A stretch of DNA of 34,921 bases from Clostridia bacterium (GTDB taxonomy: Bacteria; Bacillota; Sulfobacillia; SLMV01): positions 1 through 34,921 of the forward strand of contig PWSR01000050.1 in NCBI GenBank assembly GCA_003563985.1. The letters run 5' to 3'. Shown piece after piece: positions 9,175-18,518 of the stretch. Position 1 is the stretch's first letter. The number at the start of each line of letters is the position of its first letter. The notes below the pieces were generated by a model. The model was not told the origin of the DNA. It did not search any database and was given only the letters and a program-made list of their open reading frames with translations. Made by a program: the position numbers and the translations under genes.

Positions 9175-9798
9175 TTGTCAGAAGAAACCATCGTCGTCGT
9201 AGCCCGGGAGCACCTACCGGAAGAGGCCCGTTTCAGCGGAGTACGCCGGGGTGCGAATCCCTTCCTCGACGCCCTGCGGCAACACTGGTTTCGCGCCCCC
9301 CGCGGGCGTGCCGAATCCCGTTCCGACTGGAAGCAGCCCATTCCCTACATACTAATCCGCCGCGGCGAGCAGATCTTCACCACCGTGCGCAGCTCCGACG
9401 GCGAGGAGCGCCGCCTCCGCAACAAGGTCTCCATCGGCATCGGGGGGCATCTACGTCCCGGGGATCACACCACCTTCGAGGACCTGCTATTGGAAAATGC
9501 ATATCGCGAACTCAACGAGGAATTGTTTCTCCGGCCCCGCCCCTCGCCGGAAGATCTCCGGGGACAGTTGTCCTTCCTCGGCGTACTCAACGACGAAGGG
9601 AACGACGTGGGGCGTTGCCACCTGGGCTTTCTGTATCTGCTGGATATCGCCGAATCGGTTTCCGTCGAGGTGCGGGAGCGGGATAAGTTGACCGGCGATT
9701 TTCGCAGCCCCGCCGCTATTCCCCGGGATGCGAACACGGAAACCTGGTCGCTGCTCGCCCTGGAACTCCTGGAAGAGGGCGAAGCCCTTGTTGAGTGA
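9175..9798 (+). CDS. NUDIX-like hydrolase domain protein
   Basis: SIGIGGHLRPGDHTTFEDLLLENAYRELNEEL contains a degenerate Nudix box (REL-x-EEL). TTG start with GGAGGTGAT 8 nt upstream. Confidence 0.65.
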   Translation: MSEETIVVVAREHLPEEARFSGVRRGANPFLDALRQHWFRAPRGRAESRSDWKQPIPYILIRRGEQIFTTVRSSDGEERRLRNKVSIGIGGHLRPGDHTTFEDLLLENAYRELNEELFLRPRPSPEDLRGQLSFLGVLNDEGNDVGRCHLGFLYLLDIAESVSVEVRERDKLTGDFRSPAAIPRDANTETWSLLALELLEEGEALVE

Positions 9799-9835
9799 AG
9801 CCGGACTGGTTCGCCTATGGCGGGAGGTATACGCC

Positions 9836-10327
9836 ATGACCGACCCCGTGACGCCCCTGGATTACGACTGCGGGGAACTGTGCGAATCACTCTGTTGCCA
9901 GGATTGGGAAGAGGGCGTCGGTATGTACCTTCTGCCGGGCGAAGAACTCCTGCTGGCGGGGGAGCCCTGGCTGACTCGTCGCTGGCACGACACCCAGCGG
10001 TACTCCCTCCCGACTTCCTGGGATCGAGGCGCCTGGTTCGTGACGTGTGAAGGATGGTGTCCCCGGTCCATGCGCCCCTTCGGCTGTCGAACGTTCCCGT
10101 TGACGGCGGATATGTCAGAGGACGGCGACTGGCGGCTGATCCTCGACCCCAACGGGCTGCCCATCTGCCCCCTGATCAAGGTCGATCGCCCCGAACTCCT
10201 GCAACCCGCCTTCCGGGCGACGATGAAGCGGGCATGGAGGAAGCTGCTAACCGTGGAGGCCATCCGCAACGAGGTCCTGGCGTCCTCGCGGCGCCGTCGG
10301 ATGCGCATACCCCCGCGCCACGCGTAA
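9836..10327 (+). CDS. Cysteine-rich conserved protein, probable Zn or Fe-S binding
   Basis: MTDPVTPLDYDCGELCESLCCQDWEEGVGMYLLPGEELLL...VTCEGWCPRSMRPFGCRTFPL...GLPICPLIK; Cx3Cx3CC plus further Cys pairs. GGGAGGT upstream of ATG. Confidence 0.65.
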   Translation: MTDPVTPLDYDCGELCESLCCQDWEEGVGMYLLPGEELLLAGEPWLTRRWHDTQRYSLPTSWDRGAWFVTCEGWCPRSMRPFGCRTFPLTADMSEDGDWRLILDPNGLPICPLIKVDRPELLQPAFRATMKRAWRKLLTVEAIRNEVLASSRRRRMRIPPRHA

Positions 10328-10364
10328 GGGGCGAGACCCGAGATGGATCCCGCCCCTTACGCGT
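10320..10364. terminator. Bidirectional hairpin between convergent genes
   Basis: ACGCGTAAGGGGCG - 17 nt - CGCCCCTTACGCGT: 14-bp perfect arms; the left arm includes the TAA stop of the upstream gene. Confidence 0.7.
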
Positions 10365-10386
10365 AGCCCGTTCCTTCAGCTCCCCG

Positions 10387-12492
10387 CTACTCGTCCTTCA
10401 ACGTGATCTTGACGTCCAGGGCCGCGACCCCGTCCGCATAGGCGAAGAAGGGGTTGATGTCCAGCTCCTGGATTTCGGGGAAGTCGCGGGCCAGTTGGGC
10501 GATGCGGCCGACGGTGTCCTTGACTGCATCGATATCCTTGGGCTCGTCGCCCCGGTATCCCTTCAACAATTCAAAGGCCCGGGTACTCTCGATCATCTCG
10601 TCGAGGTCCACGTCCGTGAGTCCGTGGGCCACCCGGAAGGAGACGTCCTTCATCAGGTCCACGAAAACCCCGCCCATGCCGAACATCAGCAGCGGGCCGA
10701 AGACGGGATCGGTGGAAAGGCCGACGATGAGTTCCTCGCCCTTGGGGAACATCTTTTGCACCTCGACACCGTATACCTTGGCGTCCGGTTCGTGGGTAGA
10801 GGCATTCTCGCTGATTTCTTCGAAGGCCCGCTCCACGGAGGCCCGGTCCTCGATACCGAGAACGACCCCACCGATATCCGTCTTGTGGATGATCTCCGGC
10901 GAAGCGACCTTGAGCACCACCGGATAGCCCATGGCATCGGCCATATTTCCCGCTTCCTCGGCGGTGGTGGCCAACTCCGAGGGAGTCGTTCCGATTCCGT
11001 ATGCCTTCGCCACGGCCATGGCCTCGGGGCCGAGCAGTATGCGACGGCCGGAATCCTTCACCGAGTCGAAGATCCGTCGGACTTCCGCTCCATCGCCCTG
11101 GTACGTGACCTCCGTGGCATCCTCGAGGATATCCCGTCGGCTGCCGTACTCCACGAGTCCCTGCAGGCAACCCACGGCGCCTTCCGGAAAGGCGAAGGCC
11201 GGGATTCCATTGGCGAATAGATCCCGGGATGCCTTCTTGACGCTGGCACCCCCGGTGAAGGAAGCGATGATGGGCTTGCCGGGATACTTCTCGTGGAACT
11301 CGAGGATGTCCTTGGCGGTCTCTTCGGGATCGGTGAAGGCGGTGGGGCAAAGCAGGATGAGCGCCATGTCCACGTTCGGATCCGCCAGGGAGTGCTCCAG
11401 GGCGTGCCGGTAGCGCTGCGGTCCGGCGTCGCCGATGACGTCCACGGGGTTCTTCACGCTGGCCATGGCCGGCAGACCCTCGCGCAGGGTATCCATGGTT
11501 TCGGGATCCAACTGGGCCAGTTCCAGCCCGGAGAGTTCCACGGCATCCGTCGCGACGACGCCGGTTCCCCCCGCGTTGGTGACGATGGCGACCCGCTTAC
11601 CCTCGGGCACCGCCTGGTAGGCGAAGGCCATTGCCTTGGAGAACTGCTCCTCCATGGTGCGGGCCCGCAATACACCGGATTGCCGGAAGGCCGCTTCGTA
11701 CCCGGCATCGCTGCCGGCCAAGGCTCCGGTGTGGGAAGACGCTGCCTTGGCACCGGACTCGCTGACGCCGGCCTTCAGGACGACCACGGGCTTCTTGAGG
11801 CTCGCCGCCCGGGCGGCCTCCAGGAAAGCCGGGCCATCCTCTATGCTCTCGAGATAGAGCAGTATGACGTCGGTCTCGGGATCGTCGGCGGCGTCGGAGA
11901 TGAAGTGCGCTTCGTTCAGATGGGCTTTGTTGCCCATGCTGATGAACTTGCTGAACCCGAGGCCCTCCTCGAGGCTCCAGTCCAGGATGGCCAGGCACAG
12001 TGCCCCGGACTGCGAGAAAAAGGCGATGTTCCCGGTGATCGGATAGACCCCGGAAAAGGACGCATTGATGGGGGTATGGGTATCGATGACACCCAGGCAA
12101 TTGGGCCCCATCATGTTCATATCGTGCTTCTCGCAGATCTCCACCAGCTGGTTCTCCAACTTCGCGCCCTCTTCGTTGGCCTCTTTGAAACCGGCGGTGA
12201 TGACCACGACGCTACCGACACCCTTGTCACCACACTCCTCCATGGCGGCGGGAACCAGCGGCGCGGGTATGCACATGACCGCCTGTTCCACGGGGCCGGG
12301 AATCTCGCTCACGCTCGAGTAGCACTTTAGGCCCTCGATTTCCTCGGCCTTGGGATTCACCGGGTAGATCTCCCCGGGGAAGCCACAACTAATGAGATTC
12401 TTGACCACGGCATTCCCGACTTTACCGGGTGCGTCCGAGGCCCCAACTACGGCGATGGCGTTTGGTCTGTACAAGGTCTTCAGGTCCGGCAT
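10387..12492 (-). CDS. Acetate/acyl-CoA ligase (ADP-forming), fused alpha-beta subunits
   Basis: MPDLKTLYRPNAIAVVGASDAPGKVGNAVVKNL...MMGPNCLGVID...SQSGALC...KAASSHTGALAGSDAGYEAAFRQSGV...GYPVVLKVASPEIIHKTDIGGVVLGI... Confidence 0.92.
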   Translation of the reverse strand: MPDLKTLYRPNAIAVVGASDAPGKVGNAVVKNLISCGFPGEIYPVNPKAEEIEGLKCYSSVSEIPGPVEQAVMCIPAPLVPAAMEECGDKGVGSVVVITAGFKEANEEGAKLENQLVEICEKHDMNMMGPNCLGVIDTHTPINASFSGVYPITGNIAFFSQSGALCLAILDWSLEEGLGFSKFISMGNKAHLNEAHFISDAADDPETDVILLYLESIEDGPAFLEAARAASLKKPVVVLKAGVSESGAKAASSHTGALAGSDAGYEAAFRQSGVLRARTMEEQFSKAMAFAYQAVPEGKRVAIVTNAGGTGVVATDAVELSGLELAQLDPETMDTLREGLPAMASVKNPVDVIGDAGPQRYRHALEHSLADPNVDMALILLCPTAFTDPEETAKDILEFHEKYPGKPIIASFTGGASVKKASRDLFANGIPAFAFPEGAVGCLQGLVEYGSRRDILEDATEVTYQGDGAEVRRIFDSVKDSGRRILLGPEAMAVAKAYGIGTTPSELATTAEEAGNMADAMGYPVVLKVASPEIIHKTDIGGVVLGIEDRASVERAFEEISENASTHEPDAKVYGVEVQKMFPKGEELIVGLSTDPVFGPLLMFGMGGVFVDLMKDVSFRVAHGLTDVDLDEMIESTRAFELLKGYRGDEPKDIDAVKDTVGRIAQLARDFPEIQELDINPFFAYADGVAALDVKITLKDE

Positions 12493-12529
12493 GCATCCTC
12501 ACCTTTCCGCGGAAGGAATCAGTACGGGT

Positions 12530-13045
12530 TCAGCGTCCGAAGAGGCGAGCGAAAAATCCACCTCGACGCCGTCCTTCCCTCGCAGCCAGCTCGTAGCGCA
12601 GCTGCTGTATCTCTTTTTGTGTCCGAATCAACGTCAGCATCAGCTTGTCTCGATCCTCCATGCGACGATCCTCGATGCGCTCCAGGCGCCCCAGGATCTC
12701 GCGGAGCAGGGGATCTTCGTCCTCGACGGTCTCTCCGGCGACGGCAACATCCTCGGCAACCTCGACGGGCGAATTGGCCCCGACGGTTGCACCCAACTCT
12801 CCGCGGATCTCCTCGGCGGTCAATCCAATCTGTGCAAACTTGTGTATTTTCTCCAGGAGGAGAGCGCCGTCCCTCGTGAGGACTTTGTCTCCCCCATCTT
12901 TCCGAACCGCGAGCAGGTCCCCGAACTCCGCGAGATAGGAACGGAATACCTTGGGGCTCAGGCCCAGGCGCTCCCCCAAATCGGGCAGAGTGACGACCTT
13001 CTCTTCACCCCCGGGCAGGATATTCCCGGCATCGTCGGATGGCAT
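12530..13045 (-). CDS. MerR-like HTH protein with C-terminal coiled coil
   Basis: KVVTLPDLGERLGLSPKVFRSYLAEFGDLLAVRKDGGDKVLTRDGALLLEKIHKFAQIGLTAEEIR...RTQKEIQQLRYELA. GGGAGGTGG upstream of ATG 13045. Confidence 0.65.
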   Translation of the reverse strand: MPSDDAGNILPGGEEKVVTLPDLGERLGLSPKVFRSYLAEFGDLLAVRKDGGDKVLTRDGALLLEKIHKFAQIGLTAEEIRGELGATVGANSPVEVAEDVAVAGETVEDEDPLLREILGRLERIEDRRMEDRDKLMLTLIRTQKEIQQLRYELAAREGRRRGGFFARLFGR

Positions 13046-13089
13046 CGATTGACCACCTCCCATGCGACCAGCAAAACCCACACTGCATT

Positions 13090-14013
13090 CTACCATTCGC
13101 CCCCGGGGTTGTCATGGATGGATGGCGCTTCCATCGAAGCGTCCCGAAGATCCCGGGCCCAGCCGGCCGGAACATATATCGATCCCAACGGAGGTTCTCC
13201 CGTCCTCCCGTGGAAATCGGACCCTCCCGAGGGCAGCAGATCGAGGCGGCGCGCGCATTCCATCAGCCCACGGATCTGGGCGAAGGAGTGCTCGGGATGG
13301 ATTACCTCGAGCCCCTTCAAGCCCAGTGTCACCAGGTATTCGATCAGCGGGCGGGGGTCGGCGTACAGGCCGGGATGTGCCAGGACCGGAACCCCGCCCG
13401 AGGCCCGGATCGCCACCAGGGCTTCTTCGACATCTACGCGGCGGCGCGGTACGTACCCCGGGCGACCGGGGGCGATGAACTGCGCAAAGGCCGCGGGGAT
13501 GGTGGAAGCGTAACCCGAATGTACCAGGGCTTCCGCCAGGTGCGGCCTCCCGGGACTGGCATCGGGGGCCATCCCCGCGGATACCTGTTCCCAGGTTACG
13601 TGGACGCCGGTTTCCTCGAGCCTGTCGATCATGGCCAACATGCGAAGGTGTCGATCCCGCCGCGCCGCCGCCAGCAGGTCGGCCAGCGGTCCCGTGAGCG
13701 GATCGGCACCGTAGGCCAGGAGGGGTACTTCCCCCGCATCCAACTTATCGGCCGCCCCCGGCGCGGCCAGGGAGGCCGACTCCCCGGACAGGTAGACGCC
13801 CAATTCGATTCCCGGCAGGGTGCGCAGACCGTACTCCCGGGCGCGGGTGGCCCATGCGCCGGGATCCGGGGCGGTATCGTGATCACATATCGCGATCCAC
13901 TCCAACCCGCATTGGGCGGCCCCTCGCAAGAGCTGTTCGGGCGAGTGCGTGCCATCCGAGGCCGTGGAATGCAGGTGAAGGTCCGCGCGCCCGGGCCTCA
14001 CCCCTTCGGCCAT
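13090..14013 (-). CDS. PHP-domain phosphoesterase
   Basis: RADLHLHSTASDGTHSPEQLL...IAICDHDT...TLPGIELGV...VPVLAHPGLY...GGSDFHG; canonical PHP motifs. Confidence 0.88.
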   Translation of the reverse strand: MAEGVRPGRADLHLHSTASDGTHSPEQLLRGAAQCGLEWIAICDHDTAPDPGAWATRAREYGLRTLPGIELGVYLSGESASLAAPGAADKLDAGEVPLLAYGADPLTGPLADLLAAARRDRHLRMLAMIDRLEETGVHVTWEQVSAGMAPDASPGRPHLAEALVHSGYASTIPAAFAQFIAPGRPGYVPRRRVDVEEALVAIRASGGVPVLAHPGLYADPRPLIEYLVTLGLKGLEVIHPEHSFAQIRGLMECARRLDLLPSGGSDFHGRTGEPPLGSIYVPAGWARDLRDASMEAPSIHDNPGGEW

Positions 14014-15029
14014 ACCTCCCGAAACACGCGCAAGAAGTTGCCGCCCAGGATGTCGCGGATATCCGGTTCGGAGTATCCCCGATCCAATAATCCCGCGGTA
14101 ATGGCGGGGAGCTTGGTGGCGTCTTCGAGGCCGTCGGGAGTGTCACCGATCCCGTCGAAATCCGAGCCCAGGCCCACGTGCTGGGGTCCGACGAGTTCCA
14201 CGATATAGTCGACGTGATCCAGCACCATGTCCAGGGTGGCCCGCGGCGCCCCCTCACCGGCCTTCGATCCGGACAACGGATGGGCCATGGCACCGAGTTC
14301 CGGGTGCACGAAGTTCGGAGCAAAATTCATCCCCATCACCCCGCCGGCCCGGGCCAGGGCTGCGATCTGGTCGTCGTTGAGATTCCTCGGATGATCGCAG
14401 ACGGCCCGTGCATTGGAATGGCTGGCGATGAAGGGTTTTTCGGAAATCTCCGCGACGTCCCAAAAACCCGGGTCGGATACGTGGGCTACATCGACGACGA
14501 TGCCGAGGCGATTCATCTCCCGTATCGCCGCAACGCCGAACTCCGTGAGCCCACCGCCGGTCCGCGCCTCGGCGATCCCGTCGGCGATGCGATTGCGCTG
14601 ATTCCACGTCAGCCCGATGACCCGGACGCCCAATTCGAAGAGCATCCGCAGTACCCCGAGGTCGCCCTGCAGCGCTTCCCCGCCCTCTATGGACATCACA
14701 CACGCCAGTTTGCCCGCCTCGCGAAGTCGTTCGATGTCCTCCACGCTCTTCGCATGTCCCACTAGACCGGGGTTGGCTCGCACTTCCCGGTAGAAGGCGT
14801 CGGCCATTTGCATAAACCGGAGCAGGCCTCGATCGGGCTTGAAATCGGGCTCTATGTAATGGGCGAACAGTTGTACGTCGACTCCGCCCTCCAGCAGACG
14901 AGGGAAATCGGCATGTCCCTCCGCGGAGCGCTCCCCGAGGGACCGCTTTCCCTTGACCGCCGCGATGAGGGTATCGACGTGGCCGTCCACCACCAATGCT
15001 TCCCGATGCAATTTCGCCGCGTCCGTCAC
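13998..15029 (-). CDS. Membrane dipeptidase (peptidase M19 family)
   Basis: LVVDGHVDTLIAAVKG...SIEGGEALQGDLGVLRMLFELGVRVIGLTWNQRNRIADG...FIASHSNARAVCDHPRNLNDDQIAALARAGGVMGMNF...VGLGSDFDG. GTG start. Confidence 0.92.
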   Translation of the reverse strand: MTDAAKLHREALVVDGHVDTLIAAVKGKRSLGERSAEGHADFPRLLEGGVDVQLFAHYIEPDFKPDRGLLRFMQMADAFYREVRANPGLVGHAKSVEDIERLREAGKLACVMSIEGGEALQGDLGVLRMLFELGVRVIGLTWNQRNRIADGIAEARTGGGLTEFGVAAIREMNRLGIVVDVAHVSDPGFWDVAEISEKPFIASHSNARAVCDHPRNLNDDQIAALARAGGVMGMNFAPNFVHPELGAMAHPLSGSKAGEGAPRATLDMVLDHVDYIVELVGPQHVGLGSDFDGIGDTPDGLEDATKLPAITAGLLDRGYSEPDIRDILGGNFLRVFREVWPKG

Positions 15030-15065
15030 GATAACGCCACTTCCTTTCGCGATTGAGATCCGAGA

Positions 15066-15620
15066 CTACTGTGCCAACTCGATCCCCAGGGAGAAGGCCC
15101 GCCGGTTCTTGCGACCGAGATCCCCGCCGGCCTCCGCCAGTGTCGCGAGGACGCGATCGGGGTCTACCACCGGGCGCAGGGCCAGGAACGTCCCCAGGGC
15201 GAGGATGTTGAAACTATCTTCGAGGCCCGCCTTGCGGGCCTCCACGGTAAAGGGGAATCCCCGCTCTCCGGGCGCGTCCCCTTCGGTCGCGTCGTACGTG
15301 TCGTATACCAGCAGACGTTGCGAATCCGCCTCCGGCGGGTACATGGCGCGGGCAGCACCGGTGAGGGCCAGTATCCCCCAGGGATTCAAGACCATGGGAT
15401 AGGCGATGGGCGACTCCGCCACCACCACTTCGGACTTGGAGAACCCACCCCGGCTGGCGACTCCGTAGCTTTGCGTCTGGACCACGTGCAGTCCCGACTC
15501 GGCGGCGACTCGCCCGACGAGGCGGCCCAGGAAGACCAGGCCCTGTCCACCCGACCCGGCGAGGACGATTTCACGTCGATCCCCCCGGGTGGCACCATCC
15601 GCTACTCCTCGGGAGGGCAT
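15066..15620 (-). CDS. 2-oxoacid:ferredoxin oxidoreductase gamma subunit
   Basis: REIVLAGSGGQGLVFLGRLVGRVAAESGLHVVQTQSYGVASRGGFSKSEVVVAESPIAYP; starts on the beta stop (TAATG). Confidence 0.9.
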   Translation of the reverse strand: MPSRGVADGATRGDRREIVLAGSGGQGLVFLGRLVGRVAAESGLHVVQTQSYGVASRGGFSKSEVVVAESPIAYPMVLNPWGILALTGAARAMYPPEADSQRLLVYDTYDATEGDAPGERGFPFTVEARKAGLEDSFNILALGTFLALRPVVDPDRVLATLAEAGGDLGRKNRRAFSLGIELAQ

Positions 15621-16441
15621 TACTCTACACCCCCCGCCGCCGCGCGTTGAACGTGGGCATACCGACTATGAAAGTCGGCCCGCGACGTCTCGTGGAGCAC
15701 ACCGATGGGAAGGTGTTCCCGCCGTTCTTCCTCCGTCATGGCATCGTATCGACTCTTGGGCACACCGTGATCCCTCCAGTGCTTCATCATGTCCACGGGG
15801 GTCGGTAGTCGATTTCGACGGCCGTAGTGGACCGGGCAGGACGACATCACCTCGACCAGCGAGAACCCGGGGTTCTCCAGAGCCCGGTCCAGGATCCGGT
15901 CCAGGACGCCGACGTGATACACGGTACTTCGGGCCACCAGGGATGCGCCGGCTGCCTCGGCCACCGCGCACAGATCGAAACCCTCCTCGGGATTGCCGTA
16001 CAGGGAGGTACTGCTGAACTGTCCCGCGGGCGTCGTGGCGGAATACTGTCCTCCCGTCATGCCGTAGTTCAAGTTGTTGGAAACGACCGCCGTCACCCCG
16101 ATGTTGCGCCGGGCAGCGTGGAGGAAATGGTTCCCCCCGATGGTTGCGCAATCTCCGTCTCCCATCAGCGAGAGGACGGTCAACTCCGGGTTGCTCGCCT
16201 TGACCCCCGAAGCGAAGGCTAGGGCTCGACCGTGGGTGCCGTGGATGGAGTTGGTCGCCAGGTAGTCGTCGGCCTTCCCAAAGCAGCCGATACCGGTCGT
16301 GGTGACCACGCGGTTGGGCGGCGTTCCCCGCCGCGCCAGGGCGCGGGCCAGGGAGGCAATGATGATCCCGTTACCGCAGCCGGGGCACCAAAACAGTGGG
16401 AACTTATCCTGCAGCAGGTAGTCTCGATATCCAAGGGTCAT
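15620..16441 (-). CDS. 2-oxoacid:ferredoxin oxidoreductase beta subunit (TPP-binding)
   Basis: FPLFWCPGCGNGIIIASLARAL...GIGCFGKADDYLATNSIHGTHGRALAFASGVKASNPELTVLSLMGDGDCATIGGNHFLHAARRN. ATGA overlap with alpha stop. Confidence 0.93.
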   Translation of the reverse strand: MTLGYRDYLLQDKFPLFWCPGCGNGIIIASLARALARRGTPPNRVVTTTGIGCFGKADDYLATNSIHGTHGRALAFASGVKASNPELTVLSLMGDGDCATIGGNHFLHAARRNIGVTAVVSNNLNYGMTGGQYSATTPAGQFSSTSLYGNPEEGFDLCAVAEAAGASLVARSTVYHVGVLDRILDRALENPGFSLVEVMSSCPVHYGRRNRLPTPVDMMKHWRDHGVPKSRYDAMTEEERREHLPIGVLHETSRADFHSRYAHVQRAAAGGVE

Positions 16442-17571
16442 GAAATCACCTCGACCATGAATTCGGCCAGTTCGTCGGGATGGATCGCTTGCCCGTCGCT
16501 GCGGTTGTAGGCATAACAGGGATAATGTGGACCCAGGATCCGCTCCACTTCCCGCACCATCTGCCCCAGGTTCATCTCCGGGACGATGACCGGGGTTTCC
16601 CCGACGAGTTCGCGCACTGCGTCCGCCGGGAAGGGCCACAGGCTGCGCAATTTCAGAAGGGCGACGCGCAGCCCCCCCGGAGAATCGATCACCAGCTGCT
16701 CCGCGGTGCGGGCCGTGGCGCCGTAGGCAACCAGGATGACGTCGGGATCTTCGGGTCCGATCACCTCGTAGTCGGCGATCCGGTGAACGGCATTCTCCAC
16801 CTTATCGTGCAATCGGCGGATGGTCTTTCGGGCCTGCCCGGGGTCGGCGGAAGGATACCCGGTATCGTCGTGGGCGGAAGAATTGGCCCGCACCAGGTAT
16901 TCCGATCCGAAGGGAGGGAGCGGAATCGGCAGGCCGTCATCGCCGTCGGAATGCATCCGGAAATCCCGCGGATCGACCCCGGGATCGCGCCGGGTTATCG
17001 GGTTGGAATCCTCGGGTGGCACCAGGAGTATATCCTCGCGCATGTGCCCGACGATGGCATCGCTTAGGACCAGGACGGGATGACGATACTCCTCGGCGAG
17101 GTCGAAGGCGCGACGTGTGAGATCAAAGCACTCTTTCACCGAGGATGGCGCCAGCACAATGGCCGAATGGTCTCCGTGCGATCCCCAGCGAGCCATCATT
17201 ACGTCTGCCTGGGCCGGCTTGGTCGCCAGGCCCGTGCTCGGGCCGGATCGCTGCACATCGACTATGACGCACGGCACTTCGGCCATGATGGCCACCCCGA
17301 GGTTTTCCAGCATTAGGGACAATCCGGGGCCGCTGGTGGCGGTGAAACTCTTCGCACCGGCCAGGCTCGCCCCGACGATTGCCGCCATGCTGGCCAGCTC
17401 ATCTTCCATCTGCATGTACACGCCGCCGATGGCCGGAAGCCTTCGAGCAGCCATCTCGGCGATCTCCGACGATGGCGTTATGGGATAGCCTGCGAAGAAA
17501 CTGGCCCCGGCGGCCAGTGCCCCTTCCACCACCGCTTCATTTCCCTGAACGAACGTCCTCTTGTCGGACAA
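16438..17571 (-). CDS. 2-oxoacid:ferredoxin oxidoreductase alpha subunit
   Basis: KRTFVQGNEAVVEGALAAGASFFAGYPITPSSEIAEMAARRLP...MEDELASMAAIVGASLAGAKSFTATSGPGLSLMLENLG. TTG start with GGGGGG SD. Confidence 0.93.
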   Translation of the reverse strand: MSDKRTFVQGNEAVVEGALAAGASFFAGYPITPSSEIAEMAARRLPAIGGVYMQMEDELASMAAIVGASLAGAKSFTATSGPGLSLMLENLGVAIMAEVPCVIVDVQRSGPSTGLATKPAQADVMMARWGSHGDHSAIVLAPSSVKECFDLTRRAFDLAEEYRHPVLVLSDAIVGHMREDILLVPPEDSNPITRRDPGVDPRDFRMHSDGDDGLPIPLPPFGSEYLVRANSSAHDDTGYPSADPGQARKTIRRLHDKVENAVHRIADYEVIGPEDPDVILVAYGATARTAEQLVIDSPGGLRVALLKLRSLWPFPADAVRELVGETPVIVPEMNLGQMVREVERILGPHYPCYAYNRSDGQAIHPDELAEFMVEVIS

Positions 17572-17583
17572 TCTATGACCCCC

Positions 17584-18399
17584 CTATGGATCGTATCGAC
17601 GGTTGATTACTTCGATCTCCCGGAGAGAGCAGGCGTCGTCATCATCGCCCATGGTCAGTAGGGCCGCGTTCAGCATCCTCGGCCCGGAAGCAACCTTGAA
17701 TCGCGATGGGATCTGAGAGTAGAAGCGTTCCACGACGATATCGGCTTTAACCCCGATCACCCCATCCGCCGGACCGGTCATACCCAGGTCCGTCACGTAG
17801 GCCGTGCCTCGCGGTAACAACCGGGCATCATTGGTCTGCACGTGGGTATGCGTGCCGACCACGGCGGCCACCCTCCCGTCGAAGGCATGCCCGAAGGCGA
17901 TCTTCTCCGAGGTCGCCTCGCCGTGCAGATCCACCAGTATCGGCGTACCCGGAGCGCCTTCGAAATCCTGCAGAACCCGTTCCATGGCTCGGAAGGGACA
18001 GTCGAAATTGGTATTTATGAAGACCCGCCCGTGGAGGTTCACCACCATCACTTCTCGCCCGGAGCTGGTGTTGAACAAACCGTATCCGCGCCCGGGCGTT
18101 CCCGGTGGGTAATTCAACGGTCGGAGGATCCTGGGCTCGGTCGGGACATATTCCAGGGAACCCCGAACGTCCCAAACGTGATTTCCCGTGGTGATGACAT
18201 CCACCCCGGCGGCGAATAGTTCCCGCGCCGATTTTTCGCCGATCCCCACGCCCCCGGAGGCGTTCTCTCCGTTGGCAACCACCAGGGTAGTTGCGAACTC
18301 CCGGCGTATCCCCGGCAGCCGTTCTTTCAGCAAACGCCGACCCGATCGCCCCACCACGTCGCCGATGAATAGAATCCTCTCAGTGGCAGTCCCTGCCAT
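17584..18399 (-). CDS. ymdB: YmdB-family (TIGR00282-like) metallophosphoesterase
   Basis: ILFIGDVVGRSGRRLLKERLPGIRREF...VANGENASGGVGI...VDVITTGNHVWD...VDLHGEATSEKIAFGHAFDGRVAAVVGTHTHVQTND; encoded next to rny as is common. Confidence 0.92.
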   Translation of the reverse strand: MAGTATERILFIGDVVGRSGRRLLKERLPGIRREFATTLVVANGENASGGVGIGEKSARELFAAGVDVITTGNHVWDVRGSLEYVPTEPRILRPLNYPPGTPGRGYGLFNTSSGREVMVVNLHGRVFINTNFDCPFRAMERVLQDFEGAPGTPILVDLHGEATSEKIAFGHAFDGRVAAVVGTHTHVQTNDARLLPRGTAYVTDLGMTGPADGVIGVKADIVVERFYSQIPSRFKVASGPRMLNAALLTMGDDDDACSLREIEVINRRYDP

Positions 18400-18453
18400 C
18401 CCGATACCCCCGTCCCCACCGATCTTTCGCCAAAGGAATGTAGTTTCCTCCGA

Positions 18454-18494
18454 AAATGCGCCGGGGCCCGCGGTACAAGCCCGCGCGCCCCGGC
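18454..18494 (-). terminator. Intrinsic terminator after rny
   Basis: GCCGGGGC/GCCCCGGC 8-bp outer stem (18460-18467 with 18487-18494), 1x1 mismatch, 5-bp inner stem, 7-nt loop; followed on the minus strand by GCATTTTCGG. Confidence 0.7.
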
Positions 18495-18518
18495 AACTTC
18501 GGCGAGTTCAACTGTCCA

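Noticed and set aside
10054-12330. Long plus-strand ORFs (388 and 345 aa)
   Set aside because: Antisense to the clear ADP-forming acyl-CoA ligase; low-complexity His/Gly/Arg-rich translations.
13039-14208. 389-aa plus-strand ORF
   Set aside because: Antisense to the PHP and dipeptidase genes, which have clear catalytic motifs.
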